A stretch of DNA of 64,000 nt, taken from the NCBI RefSeq assembly GCF_003473485.1, contig NC_053047.1, forward strand, positions 6,277,001 through 6,341,000, read 5' to 3'. Below the pieces are notes generated by a model, which saw nothing but the letters and a program-made list of their open reading frames with translations, was not told where the DNA came from and searched no databases. This stretch comes from Medicago truncatula. Taxonomy: Eukaryota; Streptophyta; Magnoliopsida; Fabales; Fabaceae. A program made the position numbers and the translations under genes. This document shows, piece by piece, positions 34,469 through 47,600 of this stretch. Position 1 is the stretch's first letter, and every line of letters begins with the position of its first letter.

Positions 34469-37400
34469 TGTTATACCCTGTTTTTGGACCTAAAAATACT
34501 GGGCCCAATTTCATTTCAAACTTTGTCAATTATCAAATTTCAACTGCACAGTTCAATTTGTCTCTGCCTCGCAGTATTTTCAATCACAATTTTACCTATG
34601 TTTTTCTTGCATAAAACCTTTCAAAATGTCTTTACTTGTCTTGTAAGTCATTCAAAAGTGTCTCTGAATCATTACATTGCTTTTTCTACAGTTTACTTCA
34701 AAATTTGCAAAAAGTCATGCAGAAGGGTATTTTGGTCATTTCCTGCAGTGGGACCCATTTTCATCCTTGTGACTGTCTCTGAGTCTTTTCAGATTATTTT
34801 TAAACATTTCATCAGTAAACCTTGTTAAAATTCATTTCGAACTTGCATCTGAGTCAGTGTCGAGTCAATTTGATTCTGTTTAGGTCATTTTAGCCCTAGG
34901 GGCATTTTGGTCATTTCACATAAAATTTTGGCATGGGGAGGTTACTTTGAAGTACCTCATTTGGGTCATTGGTTCGTTTTAGTCCGTTTTGTCAATTTTA
35001 TTTTTGTTTCGCTTTACGTTTGATCAAATTGCGTTTTTTATTCAATTTTATTTTTTACCGCATTTTGGTCCCTCAATTGAGGTCCCAAAATTGCGTTTCA
35101 GTCCAGTTTCTTTTCCAATTTTCATTTCAGTCCTTTTTGGTTAATTACAGTTTAGTCCTTAAGTTTTTTGTTTTTGCAGAAAAGTCCAAATTTCATTTTT
35201 TGTCCAAGCCGTGCCATTTCTTCTCCAGGTCCAGGTGTCACTATCCCATTGGTTCCAATGTACACACCTCAGCTATAAATACTATTCACAGTGCCACATA
35301 ACCCACTAACCACGCGCCACTTCACCATAGAAAAAACAGAATCAATTTTCCTCTCCCAAATTCAGTTAGATCAAAAAACAGATTCATCAAGAACACAAAA
35401 AGATCTCAAAAACCCTAGAATTTCCAGAATCACAAAAATCACCAAAATCCTTTGAAGTTTTCGCAATTCTCAGAAGATTCATCAAAGAATCGTCATCATC
35501 GAATTGTCCTTTTCGCAATACGAGTGCGAATCCATTGCTGGACTCAAGCACGATCACGAAAAGCGCGAATCGGAGAAGAAGAGGAAAAAACGCAAAAACA
35601 GCGCAAGCAACCGAAGCCAGTGCGAAACAACGCAAGCAACGGAAGCCATTACGGAAACAACGCAAGCAACAGAAGCAAGCACGAACGTGTCGTGAGCAAG
35701 AAGAAGAAGAAAGCAGTGGATTCGAACGCAACAAGCCAAGCCAAACCAAGAATCACGTTCGTGAGCCAAAAGCAACAAAGAGGTAATCCTTTTCACTTCT
35801 TTCTCTCTTTCCTTTTTCCGTTTTTGTTCCAAAGTTTCTTCGAAGTTTAAACTCAGATCTACTCCGATTCAAACCTTTTTTGAAAAATCTAAGCTCGGAT
35901 TCGAGAAGTACGTAAAAAAGGATGTTTAAAAACGTAAAAAAATTTTGAATCGGAGAAGTTTCGAACTCCGGCGCGGAGGCGCCACCGCCGTCCGCCGCGC
36001 CGGAAAAGCCATGCCAACCGGAGAAGATGATCGGAAAGTTAGAGAGAAGGTGGAGCTTCTCTCTCTAAAGGAGAGAAGAAAGAGAAAGAGGAGTAACAAA
36101 TGAAAAAACCGGATTTCACCTCTATATATAGAGACTTGAACCGGTCCGGTTTATTTTCGGTTTTACTCCCTCGTTCTCAGCCTTCAGATCAATCTAACGC
36201 TCCCTGATGCTCCAGATTTTCTTGTTATGGTTTGGGCCTTTCATTTTCGTTTTTGCTGCTTTTTTTTGCTATCTGCACCCTGTCTCTTTGCTACTGGAAC
36301 CTCTGCATGCTTAAATTTTCTTAATAAAATCTCCAAAAATTATCACATATTTCTTGATGAATTTTCATGCCTTTTTGATACTTCTCAATGGTTTTAAAAT
36401 GATAAAAGAGAGTATGTGATATTTCTTGGTTAATTAGAGTGCTTAGGCATAATTTTGTGCATTTTAGTAGTATATTCCTCATGAAAACGTTGGCATGTGA
36501 TATGAGTTCTTAAGATGCGATTTTTGTGATGAATTTATCACTGGTTATGGGTGCAAGTTGCTGCTTGTGTATAGTGTTTTTACTTCCCTCTTTGCTTTGC
36601 AATTAACATGCACTTTTACTAGTTAATAAAGTGCCAAAATATTGTGAAAGTGTGCTATAAATTCTAGCATAAAATGTGTCCTATTTTCCCTCATTTCGAC
36701 ACCAAACAAGACCTCTAAAATTTGTCATAATGAAGGAATTAGGGATCATGCATGTACTAGAATTCTATAACCACTTTCATGCGTATTTTTGACACTTTAT
36801 TAATTTCTTTTCATTTCCTCCCTTTTCAATATTATTTTGTCTTGTGCATTTCTTTTACTCTATGCTTTATTTTACTAACTATTTCATCTCATGTGCCATA
36901 CATTTCATAGCATTTCACTACCTCCTCCACTTTCTTTAGCCTAGCATTTATTTTTTGCAAGTTTTAATTCATTTAGAGGTGTAATTTGTTATCATTGGTT
37001 TGTAGCTTGGCAAAGGGGCCATAGAGTGTATTTAGGCAATTGTTGTAATATGGACTATGGACACTATGACGCACCGACACACACACACTCACCTTAGATG
37101 TATGCATAGGATTGTATGGTTAGGTGAATGTTTAGGTTTTAAACACTTAAAGAAAATCCATCTTTTTTTAAAAAAAAAAAAAACAATTGAACTTCACTTC
37201 AAAAATTTTCATAATAAATATGAAGTCAACACTTCATTTTTTCCTTTCTTTTTTTTCTTAAGAAAAATTCAATTCATCTTAATCATTTAGACTTTCTTTT
37301 TAATCACTAATCAAACCTCACTTTTTTGCTAAATCTAATGCTCATGAAGCTTCCCAATCTCCTTCTTCAAAACCATTTTCAAAACTTAAAATCAAACAAT

Positions 37401-37783
37401 TAAAACAAAAAACAAGTCTTTTTAGCAAGAACTACGCCGGTTTTGATCCCGTAAAACGGTACGTAGGCAAGGGACTTTAACCCCTCCAAGCCGAAATAAA
37501 ACCAAGTTCTACTTCTTCTCACCCCCATTCTTAACTAATCACACTTTCTTTTTTACAAATAAGCAATAAAACTAAAGCGTAGAAATCAACTTAGGAGAGC
37601 GGTTCTTATGGAATACCATAATCGCTCCGGGTGCCTAACACCTTCCCGTAGCGAAAACGACCCCCGAACTTAGAATCTAAGGGTTTTCCTCAATTTTGCC
37701 CTTCCCAAGAAAAAATAGAGAATATCAACGGTCAAAAGGTTCAAGTCCAATTAATGGCTTGGCACCCAAAAACCATGATAACA
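34469..37783 (+). mobile_element. Solo LTR, 3.3 kb, Ty3-gypsy Ogre/Tat-like
   Basis: Begins TGTTATACCCTGTTTTTGG at 34469 and ends ...gataaca at 37783 (TG...CA), and is flanked by the 5-bp direct repeat caatg at 34464-34468 and 37784-37788. The 3' part holds aaacggtacgtaggcaaggg and ctccgggtgcctaacacctt, which I recognise as typical of Ogre/Tat LTR ends. A TATA-like ctataaatac lies at 35273. No primer-binding site, gag or pol follows, so it is a solo LTR left by recombination between two LTRs. The open frames inside (35.4-35.9 kb) come from its Gln/Lys-biased text. Family naming is from memory of the signature and less sure than the structure. Confidence 0.82.
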
Positions 37784-37837
37784 CAATGATTTGAAAGTTT
37801 TAATTAAATCGAACAAGAGAAAGAGGAAGAGGCTTAC

Positions 37838-39295
37838 AGGCCTCAGCTAACTCGCCGTATAGGTATGCCAGTGTCATCCCTCCCCATGAATAATTACGCA
37901 TCCCCGCGTAGCCCTCCTCCATGGTCGTCAGATAGACCAACTCGATGCGTTTGTTGCTTCTATCACCAAACAACAAGCATCCAACAAGATATAAGAGATA
38001 ACACTTCACACAAAATGTCATAACCATCTGCAGCTCCTCCATCTACTCTGTATCCGCCAATATGTTAGCCCTACCAAGGTACCTCGTATATAATTCCCTC
38101 AGCTTCGGATAACTAATGTACCCACCATACTCTGTACCGTAAATTTTCTCTGCCTCCTGCTGCAACACACCCAAGTGCCTCATCAGTAGTGCCGCCCCCT
38201 CATGTCTCAACATCTTCTTCCCATGGCTCAACATCCTCCCTTCAATCTGAAGATGCATAAGACATGCGACATCATCCAAAGTCACAGTCATCTCCCCCAA
38301 GGGCATGTGAAAAGTGTTGGTCTCGGGATGCCACCTCTCGCATAGAGTCATCAGTAGAGCATGAGGCATAGTGGCGTAGCCCAGGTAAACCAAATCATGT
38401 AACCCGCTCTCCCTAAGCGGATCCCAAAACCAATCATGACTTCCGTTTGGACGTCCGAGACTCAAAATCTTAGCCCCATGATTAATCGGTTTTACAACAT
38501 GTAGCTTACGAATCTGAAATAATAGAAAAATAAACATAGTTTAAACAATTTATACATTAAACAATGTAAATATTTAACTCAACAAAATAAAACTTAACAA
38601 ATGCAAAATAAAACATAACACATGTAAACCTTAAAATTTAAATAAAACACATAACAAAAAAAATTTAAATCATAATTAAACATAAAGAAAACAATAAAAG
38701 TTGAAATAAAGAAAATTTAAAGAAAATAATTAAACATAAATAAAAGAATTAAACAAACACACATATAAAAAAAATTATAAGAAACACATATATAAAAAAA
38801 AATTAAAACATTAATTTGTGTTGCATATGATAATTTAAGATAATTAAAAATAACATTTACATTATCTGAATTATACCAAAGCGGCAATGCCACATGCTTG
38901 GCATAAGAGTGCAGCAGAGATATATCTTCCGGTCCTCCAGGAAAGGGAGGCTCGAAAGGTAACACTGCTAGGGCAGGCGCTGCTGCAATGTCATCATCAT
39001 CTGCTATATGCTGCTGCTCTGGTATATGATCCTGGTCATACCCACCATCAGTCACATCATGGTGTACATTATCCTGATAATTCAGGTACTCCACCTCCTG
39101 GCTCGGATCAACCACATGCGACTCTTCAGGCTGTGTAGCCTGAGAAGCCTCCTGCGAAGTCCCTGAACTATCCACCGTACGACCTCTTCCCCTCTTTGGG
39201 ATGTGCCCGCTTTGCCTCTCCTTCCGATGGCTTTGAGTCATCGCACGCCTACCACCAATCATCTTAGATGGATCAACCGGGTTCTGATCAGACAC
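37838..39295 (-). pseudogene. Plant mobile domain (MAIN-like) transposon gene, truncated copy 2
   Basis: Minus strand: exon 39295-38861 (RRAMTQSHRKERQSGHIPKR, a Gln/Asp-rich linker, then GGPEDISLLHSYAKHVALPL), GT-AG intron, exon 38513-37838. The PMD core is well kept: SHDWFWDPLRESGLHDL, ATMPHALLMTLCERWHPETN, LGEMTVTLDDVACLMHL, then EGYAGMRNYSWGGMTLAYLY. Lesions are a TAG at 38045-38043 in an otherwise continuous frame, and GTG at the position where copy 1 has its ATG. The next exon after the donor at 37838/37837 is missing: the neighbouring sequence is the target of the solo LTR. Probably a recently dead element. Confidence 0.75.
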
Positions 39296-41986
39296 ATCTA
39301 CACAAAAAATTTAAAAATTAACATCATTTCCATAACCTAATCAAACAAGTTAAACCTAAACTAAACATTAATATAATCAAACACATTAAAAGTACAACAA
39401 TGAAGATCATTTCCATAACCTAAAATCATTCAATATAATCATCATTACAATAAAATTTATGTCCATCATTTCCATAATAACCTAAACATCATTCAATAAT
39501 TAACATACACTTAATTATTTCTATATACTTAATCATTTGTGTCCATCATAATTCTCGTAACCTAAACTAACTAAAAAATCAATATACACTTAACCAAACT
39601 ATAATTAACATCATTTCTATCATTTCCATAACCTAAACTAACTAAATAATCAATATAATTTTCATTGAGGCATTTGATCAAACGCTTTGTGTGCAAAGTA
39701 TAAAACATATTCAAATTGTGTTCATTTGCCACCATTCAAAGCCACATTATGATTTTAACAACATAGGCAACAACTACATTCATTTATCAATTCATAAACT
39801 ACACATGCAATCATCAAATTGTCAATTTTAAAATCAACCCTAACCACATGCAAACTACTCTAATTTTTTAAAAATGATTGATACAACTTACTTGTGATAA
39901 TGTGCAGTTGATTTGCTTGCAATTCGTGAAAATGGCTTTGGTGAAGATTGGAAAGAATTTGAGAAGTTTGGAGAAGTTTTGAAACTGATGTGTTTCTGTT
40001 GCTGCTTCTGTTTATGTTCAGCACGCTTCTGCCGGATTTTTAATTCCTCGACAGTTAACTGCCGAGGAGACAAAAACATATTTTATTCGTGTTTCTCAAC
40101 CTTATCAAATATGTCAACAACAATTCTATTTATCTTTATTGATTTTATTTTTACCCCTACTTAATACATGCATCCTCTCAATTCCTTTTTGTACAAAAAG
40201 AGAAGATCATTGCTAGCTGAACATAAAGAATTTTTTTCCCTATGTCAAGCTAACAAAAACGTTTATATGACTTTCAAAATGTTTACATTATTAAATGATA
40301 CTATACAATATGCATTGTCACGTGTGTCTAAATGATTTTTTATTTCAGATTGTGATCATAACAGTGTTTATCATTTTTATGACACAATGCAAACCCAGCT
40401 GTCCTTCACCAAATGTATATAAGACAATATCAATCATTATCAAAGTATCACTTATCACTAATTAAATAATAAATAATAATTACAAGTTGTAAAACAACAC
40501 ACTAAGATGCTGGCAAATGGGCAATTTGGTGTACAAGATTTGCTTACTTGCTTGCTGATGTGGATTTATGCAATGTGACACTAGTTGCCAACGATCAATT
40601 CACACTTACTAATCACATAAAACAAGTTTAACACATTCTCACAATAAAATATTATCAAACTCATATATTTATATTGAGTTTAATTTATGAGGAGTGTTAA
40701 GAGCATACACATCCATACCTTGAGTAGTTTAAGTGGACCCTTTCAATTTTTATCATGTTTTAAACTTTTCAATTATTTAAACGTCCCTATTACATTTTTT
40801 TATATTTCATATTACTTATCAAAAAAATTAAAATGGATCCCACTAAACCCACAATAATCCATCAAACCTCAAAAGGTATGCGTTGTTTTCAATTCCATGT
40901 ATTATTTGAAACAAACTTAGATGAAAAGCAAGCAGTTGTGCACCGCAGAGGAACGATGGAACACAATACCATGTAGCCTAAGATCATATTCAATATGAGG
41001 ATTTCTCGTGTTTAAGACTTCGTACCTATGCCGTACTTATATTGGGGGAAAATAATTTTGAGTATCTAATAAGCACAAGGTCTCAAATAAGTACACTCTT
41101 TCTGTGAGTCTCTCTCCTTTTAAAAATTAAAATATTGAAATGTAATGATATAGTTATTGATATATAATTAGTGGATCTTGTTTAAGAAATTTGTGTGAAA
41201 TGCTAGATGAGAAGGGTTGAGTGCTTAGTAGATACTAGTGTTAAAAAATTATAAATGAGTGATGTGTAAATGTGATCTATTTTAAGTATCTAAAATTAGG
41301 TTTCACCATTGTGGATGCCCTAATGTCAATTATCCATGGAGACCTGACTTGTCTAGGTTAATGTGAAGCTATCACCGATATTCATGTTCTTATGGACACT
41401 CTAATATTGTGTCTCTTATTAGATGGAATTCATGTGACCACCATACTTTAAAAATTGGTCTCACATAAAGTGGCGAGGTTCACATGAATTTTATCAAATA
41501 TGATATTAAGTTTAGAGACAATGTTAAAAAGAGAGTATTCATGCATTTCTCTTTATATGCGCATTCAATGAATTGATGTCACATTATTTAATAAATTAAA
41601 AATATATATTTTACCATAGATGTATGTGTAAAATGTTTTACACCGACATTATATACAAATTAAATTCTATTATACAACATATACCACATCATTCCTAAAA
41701 AAATATCATCACATCATAATATGTTGATTTATTATTGGGAGTTGAGTAATTATAAAATATACACACGCCCTCAAAATCAAGTTGGCAAGTTATAGTAGTA
41801 CTGCTAAGGATCATTACAAGTTTGTTTGCGATCTTTGTTTATTATTCAAATGACCCATTTTTGTTTTCATATGTGCTTGAACATGTTTGCGATAAAAGCG
41901 GTGACTTGGCAATTGACAGATGATTAATGAGTCATATTTAAAAAAATTGTGTCAGACATTTGGTTGGATGGATTAAATATTTATGA
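39296..41986. other. PMD copy 2 upstream region and repeat-rich intergenic DNA
   Basis: 40045-40068 is a near-perfect 24-bp palindrome centred on gttaac (tcctcgacagttaactgccg + agga) in the upstream region of PMD copy 2. 40500-40680 is a short stretch homologous to ProDH intron 1 (see findings). 40700-40890 may be a MITE (cataccttgag on the left, ctcaaaaggtatg on the right). 41340-41530 has loosely inverted halves around gttcttatggacac. No gene is supported. Confidence 0.4.
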
Positions 41987-42175
41987 TGGGTTTTGCTAGA
42001 AGACATCTTTTATGAGGGTGTTTTTTAACAAGTTATTCTATTAGCATTTGTTAAAAAACACAAATTAATTTTTATGAAGGTGTCTTTTAGCAAAGTTATA
42101 ACTAAAAAGTGGAAACCACACCTTAAGGTGTGGATTGCTAAAAGACACCTTCATGGATGGCTTCTAGCAAAACCC
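41987..42175. mobile_element. 189-bp MITE with 9-bp target duplication (Mutator-like)
   Basis: Left end tgggttttgctagaagacat, right end read backwards agggttttgctagaagccat, so the terminal inverted repeats are nearly perfect over about 20 bp. The inner arms (gagggtgttttttaac and aaaagacaccttcatg) also pair. Flanks are tatttatga (41978-41986) and tatttatca (42176-42184): nine bases with one mismatch. Confidence 0.8.
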
Positions 42176-42235
42176 TATTTATCAGATACTACTCTTCAAA
42201 AATTATAAATAAATGATGCATATGCATGAATTTTT

Positions 42236-43600
42236 ATTTTTATTTTTGTACAAAAGCCAAAGGCCCAGCAGAAAACTCAATAACTAATTGAACATGCCTA
42301 GGAAAACAAGTCCTAGAAATATCATCAAAAAAGAAACTATGGAGCTCACTAGGTGGATACTCCAATCTAGTAACAACAAAAGAGTCTAAAGAAAGGATAA
42401 AGGTCGTCAGCCAATCAGCACAACGTTTACCCTCTCTCCAAGTATAATGAAACTGGACATGCCAATCTAAAGTCAAAAGGTTGTGAATACGCCGCTCCAA
42501 CGTGGGAATGGCTCCACTAAACATACAACTACCAGTAACCATATCAATAAGAGTTTTAGAGTCACTTTCCACAATGAGCTGTGTAATATGTTCTCGCCAA
42601 GCCATATCCAAACCAAGGTACATGCCCCACAATTCAGCATGAAGCGCGTCACACACTCCAACCTTTCTAATGTAGCCTTTTAGCCATATTCCATCTGAGC
42701 TGCGAAAAAGGCCACCGCAGCCTGAATTCTCTCCACCACCTTTGCAAGCACCGTCACTGTTGAGTTTTATCCAACCTTCAGGGGGTTTATCCCAACCCAC
42801 GTAGATCATCTCTTTTTGTTGAAGATTGCGATGAGGCGGAAGGGTTGAACAAAAATCATTTTCAAAGATACCTTTTTTCTCCATGTCCATAAGAACCAAC
42901 AAGATGTCATGAAAATTGTCTTCCAGTTCTTAGTAGTTGCACATATGCCACACTTGCCGAGGTTGTTGAAAATCCAGTCCCTACAATCAAAAGTAAAGAA
43001 ATCAATTATGAAATGAAATGGAACTAGGTGCAGCCATACCTGAATTGCGTAGTCACAATCTCGGAGCACATGAATGGTAGTTTCATCTTCTCTCCCACAT
43101 CTAGAACAAAGTGGAGATATGCCCACTCCCCACTTGCTTCTACGAAAATTGGTAAGATGCGCAAAGTTTGAACACGATGAGGTCCTTTCTAGTCCCACAA
43201 TGAATTCCAATCTCCTTCCAAGGCATGAATATCTCCATGTTGCAACCTATAAGCACTTTGAATGGTAAACTGAGAAGTATTAGTGCCTTCTCATCCCATA
43301 ACATCAGACACATATGCATCAATTGGGGTTGGTAAAGCAACAACTTGATTCACAATATTTGTTGGCAAATTTTCACGCAAGAACCTTAGGTTCCAATCTC
43401 CCTCTGCATTCAAAACATCCCACATAGAAATGGTAGTATCAATGAAATTTTGGGAAGCTGTTGGGAGGAGCTTGGTCCTGTTAGGCACCCAATTATCAAG
43501 CCAAAAATTTGTATGTCTTCCATCCCCTATTTTCCAAAAAATATGGCATTGAAAATCATTGCAAACTCCAACCAAAGCTTTCCACTTTGTGTAAGTACTA
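42236..43600 (-). mobile_element. Decayed L1-type LINE: zinc-binding plus RNase H region
   Basis: On the minus strand, in order: FWKIGDGRHTNFWLDNWVP (about 43540), the zf-RVT block LCSRCGREDETTIHVLRDC (about 43115-43060), then RNase H with PPEGWIKLNSDGACKGGGE, ALHAELWGMYLGLDMAW, LIVESDSKTLIDMVTGS, TWREGKRCADWL and a stop at 42240. An A-rich run (aaaaataaaaataaaaa) follows on that strand, i.e. the poly-A end. The reading frame changes at about 43300 and about 42850, so the element is dead. The 5' reverse-transcriptase part is absent. Confidence 0.82.
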
Positions 43601-43703
43601 ACGAAACTTATGTTACTTGAGATTTTTATAGTTCTTCTTTACTTTGAAACTACTTGACCTCGTGTACTCTTGTTTCATAAATCTTCCTATACAAATTTTT
43701 TGG

Positions 43704-43912
43704 CTTAATTGCACTTTTGGCCCCCTATCTTTTCAAAAGTTGCAATTTCGGCACCCTAACTAATTGAAATACAAATCAGCCCCATGTATTGTATCTTTGG
43801 GGGCCAAAACTGCCAAAGATCCAATACATAGGGGGCTGTTTTGCATTTTAATTAGTTAGGGAGACCAAAATTGCAACTTTTGAAAAGATAGGGGGCCAAA
43901 AATACAATTAAG
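43704..43912. mobile_element. Palindromic MITE, 209 bp
   Basis: Almost the whole sequence folds on itself: cttaattgcacttttggccc then cctatcttttcaaaagttgc on the left against gcaacttttgaaaagatagg then gggccaaaaatacaattaag on the right, with further pairing inward to gtattgtatctttgg. The sequence reads ggccccctatc in both orientations. No coding potential. Confidence 0.85.
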
Positions 43913-44308
43913 TTTTTTTTTACTAAAAATCTCCCTAGACATAGATATGAATCATTTGCAACCGAAAAGTTTTGATAAATTTATCAAAACAATGTCACAA
44001 TTTGAAAGGAATGAATTATTCTTTTGTTGATTTTTTTTGTTGTAGTGGCCGGATTTTGAATCCCCACACCTTGCATATATTATACATTGTCTAAACCAAC
44101 TCACGAGGATCTCTTGTTGAATATTTAACTATTATTGAGATGCCTTCTACTAAGACAAAAATGATTCCTTTTTTTTTTTGGAAAAACAAAAAAAATATTC
44201 CTAGGAGCGCAATTAAAAATTTGATAAACGAAAAAAAAAACCTATAACTAGCACATTTTTCTTCCAAAAAAGCAAAAGTATAAAGTTCCACTTACATCCC
44301 TTAATAGC
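43913..44308. other. Spacer with a partial tRNA-like repeat
   Basis: 44037-44107 carries the right half of the bipartite tRNA-like repeat (gattttgaatccccacacct, tatattatacattgtc). Nothing else is seen before the ProDH duplication starts near 44309. Confidence 0.4.
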
Positions 44309-44675
44309 ACATTTCCAAATCAGTTTGAATAGTTCTAACACAAGAAGCACATTGTTGCTTCCAAATTAATTTAAATAACCGACATGATTAAAAAAATAGA
44401 CTAAGATTGCTTAACCAATCAGCTTAAATAATTTAGTATTCTGCCTCATATTTTTAATAATGTGGGTAGGCAGACTTTCCCAAACTCACATAAAGCACAA
44501 ACTAAAAATGTGACATTCATTTCCAACAAAAATACCATAATAATTCAAAATTCATTTCATTAAAATTGCAATTTCATCAAATTACAGCATTCGCTAATTT
44601 TTACACAATTTAAAAAAATCATGATACTTGCTTAATTACAAGACATGATTATTATTATTAACATTGTTAAAGCTC

Positions 44676-47600
44676 TTAAAATATTGCAGCTTTAAGTCTC
44701 CTTCCAAGCTCTTTTCTGTACAAAAAAATAAAAAATATGACTATGAGAAAACATAAAATAAATCATTTTCATGTCTCAAAATAATTAAAAAGGTTAATAA
44801 ATATTTTTATTTTTGTTACCTTATGAGTTGCCTATCAAATCCAGAAGCAGCCAAAAGGCCTCTATTTTCTTCAGCTCTTCTCAATAGATAAGGCATAACC
44901 ATCTCAACTGGTCCAAATGGCATATACTTGCTTACTCTAAATCCAGCGTTGCTCAAACCAAATGAAAGTGCATCTGACATTCCACATAGTTGTGCAAATT
45001 CAAGCTTGTGATTCACCTTTCCCATCCCAATTTCATATGCTTTTGCTGCAGCCAATTTCCCTACACAGCAAAAAAAAAAATCAATACATTTTAGATACAT
45101 TAATTGAAATCATGGTTATTCTAGTATTCTTATTGGTACATGTAGCATATATATTTCAGATTTAAGGTGTGTTGGTTGATCGATGTGGGTCAATGTCTGA
45201 TACCGACATATGTAGTTACATTTATTTACTTATATTTTCTTGAAATATTTCTAATGTCTACGTGTCAGTGTCAATATCATATATGTTGTCTATGTATGTA
45301 TCAATGCTACATACCATTCAATCTAAAGATTGACACTTCATATTAATGGATGTCCGGCATGCGACGACACCAACACATATGATTACATTTTCTTAAAATA
45401 TTATCAGTGTTCGACATGCGACGGCACCGACACATATGATTACATTTTCTTAAAATATGTTCTTTCAGGTGTTCATGTATGTGTCGGTGCTTCATACATT
45501 AGTCTATAAAGTCTAAAAAATATGAAATTGAAAAGTAAAAAAAACCTAATGAGTAAAATAATCTAATTAGTACCTGATTCAATGTTGTGTGTAGCAAGAA
45601 CAACAGATCCTTTTCCATTAGCAAACTTCTCAAGCAAATAAGATGAACAATCATTGAAGCAATTATGTGTATCTTCAATAGTATCATGAATTGGTGACTT
45701 AGACCCAAAAGATTCAGCCAATGTACTTTCTGTGGACATATAAGCACCTCTAACCAATTTAAATCCCATAGGAATTCCAATTTCTTCAGCAGCTTTTGTT
45801 GCAAGAAACAATCTCTCCTTAGCATCTTTCAAATAAGTTTGAATTGTACCAAACACAATTGGATTATCATCTTTATTATGCATAATTGCTGATGAGTATG
45901 TGAAGTAATCAATAGCTGGTTGAACAGTAGTGTGTTCAGCATCAACCAAAAGTGGCATGTTTGCTTCAACACATTTTTTACAAAGTTGTTGTAATCTTTG
46001 GTTTGCTAGTTGAAAATCACTTTCTTCTTGTGGTGTTAATGGTTCTGGTTTTTTTGTAGTATGGTATAATGGACTTGATTCAGAGAAAATTGGTAGAGAA
46101 TCTTGTTTCCATGGTAAATTGAATGAAGGGTCTTTTTGTTGCCATCTTAGGAGATCACTAATTCTTTCTAGTAATGCCATTGGACATATTGCAGTGATTT
46201 TCACAATCACAAAACTCACCTATCATAAAAAAAATCAACAAATTAGAATCGTGTGGGAAATGGGATCGCGTATAGTTGGAAATTTTACTCATTCATGCGA
46301 TCGGCACATTCGTTACAGCTGGATCAAGTTCTGCAATGAAATTTGCATTGAAATATGAATTGTTCGATCTTGATCCAACGAATGTCTTGTTTGCATGAAT
46401 ACGTCAAATGCAAAAGATTTTGGTTCTTCACATAGTGTACCAATTTAGTATAAACACTTTGAAAATGAAATAAATAAAACTCTAGTTAGAAATGGTAAAA
46501 ATCCAAACTACTAATGAACACTTTTGTCCAAAATACCAAAATCAAATTTCTAAACACTAGTTTCCAATTTTTGTTACAATGCCAATCACATTGTACATCA
46601 GCTAGGTGAGAGTGGGACCAACATTATAGATAATATATGAATACAAACATTATGATGGAAATGAAATAATGAAAACTCTTGTTAGAAATGGAAAAAATTC
46701 AAACTAGTACTTAAACCATTTTGTCTACAATAGTAACAATAACCTCTAAACACTACTTTCCAATTTTTAAGACACAATGCCAACCACATTGAACTTCAAC
46801 TAGGTGAGGGACCAAAATATATATTTATTATTTCAAACATTATGATGAAAATTAAAATGATTAAATCTATGATTTTTTTTTTTTAAGCATTTAAACCTAT
46901 GGTTAGAAATGGTGAAAATCCAATCTACTAGTTAAACCTTTATCCAAAAATACCAAACTCAAGTTTATAAACACCATATGCCAACAATATATGACCAATG
47001 AAGCACTAACACGTATCCGACATCGACACTTGTAATTACACTTAATTATATAATTTTTTCAAATTATTAACTATGTCAAAATGTAAGTGTCTTTGTCGTG
47101 TCTGATGTGCGTCCTTCAATGTCATGCCAACCTCATTGCCCTTAAGTTAGGTGGGACCAATAATATATAATATGAGACAAAAATGTTCACTCTGTCACAT
47201 GATTCGAAGATTTTTGCAACTTAAAAAAGCACAAAAATGTGACTAGAAGTGCATGACTTGAACTGGCATATCAAGTTGCTTACTTGATGATATTAATACA
47301 TGCAATGTGACACTTGTTGCCAACTCAATTCATACTCATCACAAAAAATATTATTATTTTTATTATTATTATTATTATGAGGGAAGAGATCCACTTATAT
47401 TAAAACACGTTTCAAAAAATATTGAATATTCATAAATAGAAAGATCATCTTCGATCTTTATTTAAAGAAATAAAGAATCCCATTATTATGAGTTTATAAT
47501 TGTATGATTAATGTCTACTTAATTATATCACTAATTTTAGGAATATGTCACTTAATATATTCTAAAAAGAATAAACAAAATCCAATTTTGTTTTTAAAAA

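Noticed and set aside
34466..34828. 120-codon frame at the start of the LTR
   Set aside because: Begins at the target duplication/LTR boundary; it is LTR sequence.
35387..35850. Five overlapping frames of 63-132 codons
   Set aside because: Low-complexity Lys/Gln text within the solo LTR; no gag or other retroelement motif.
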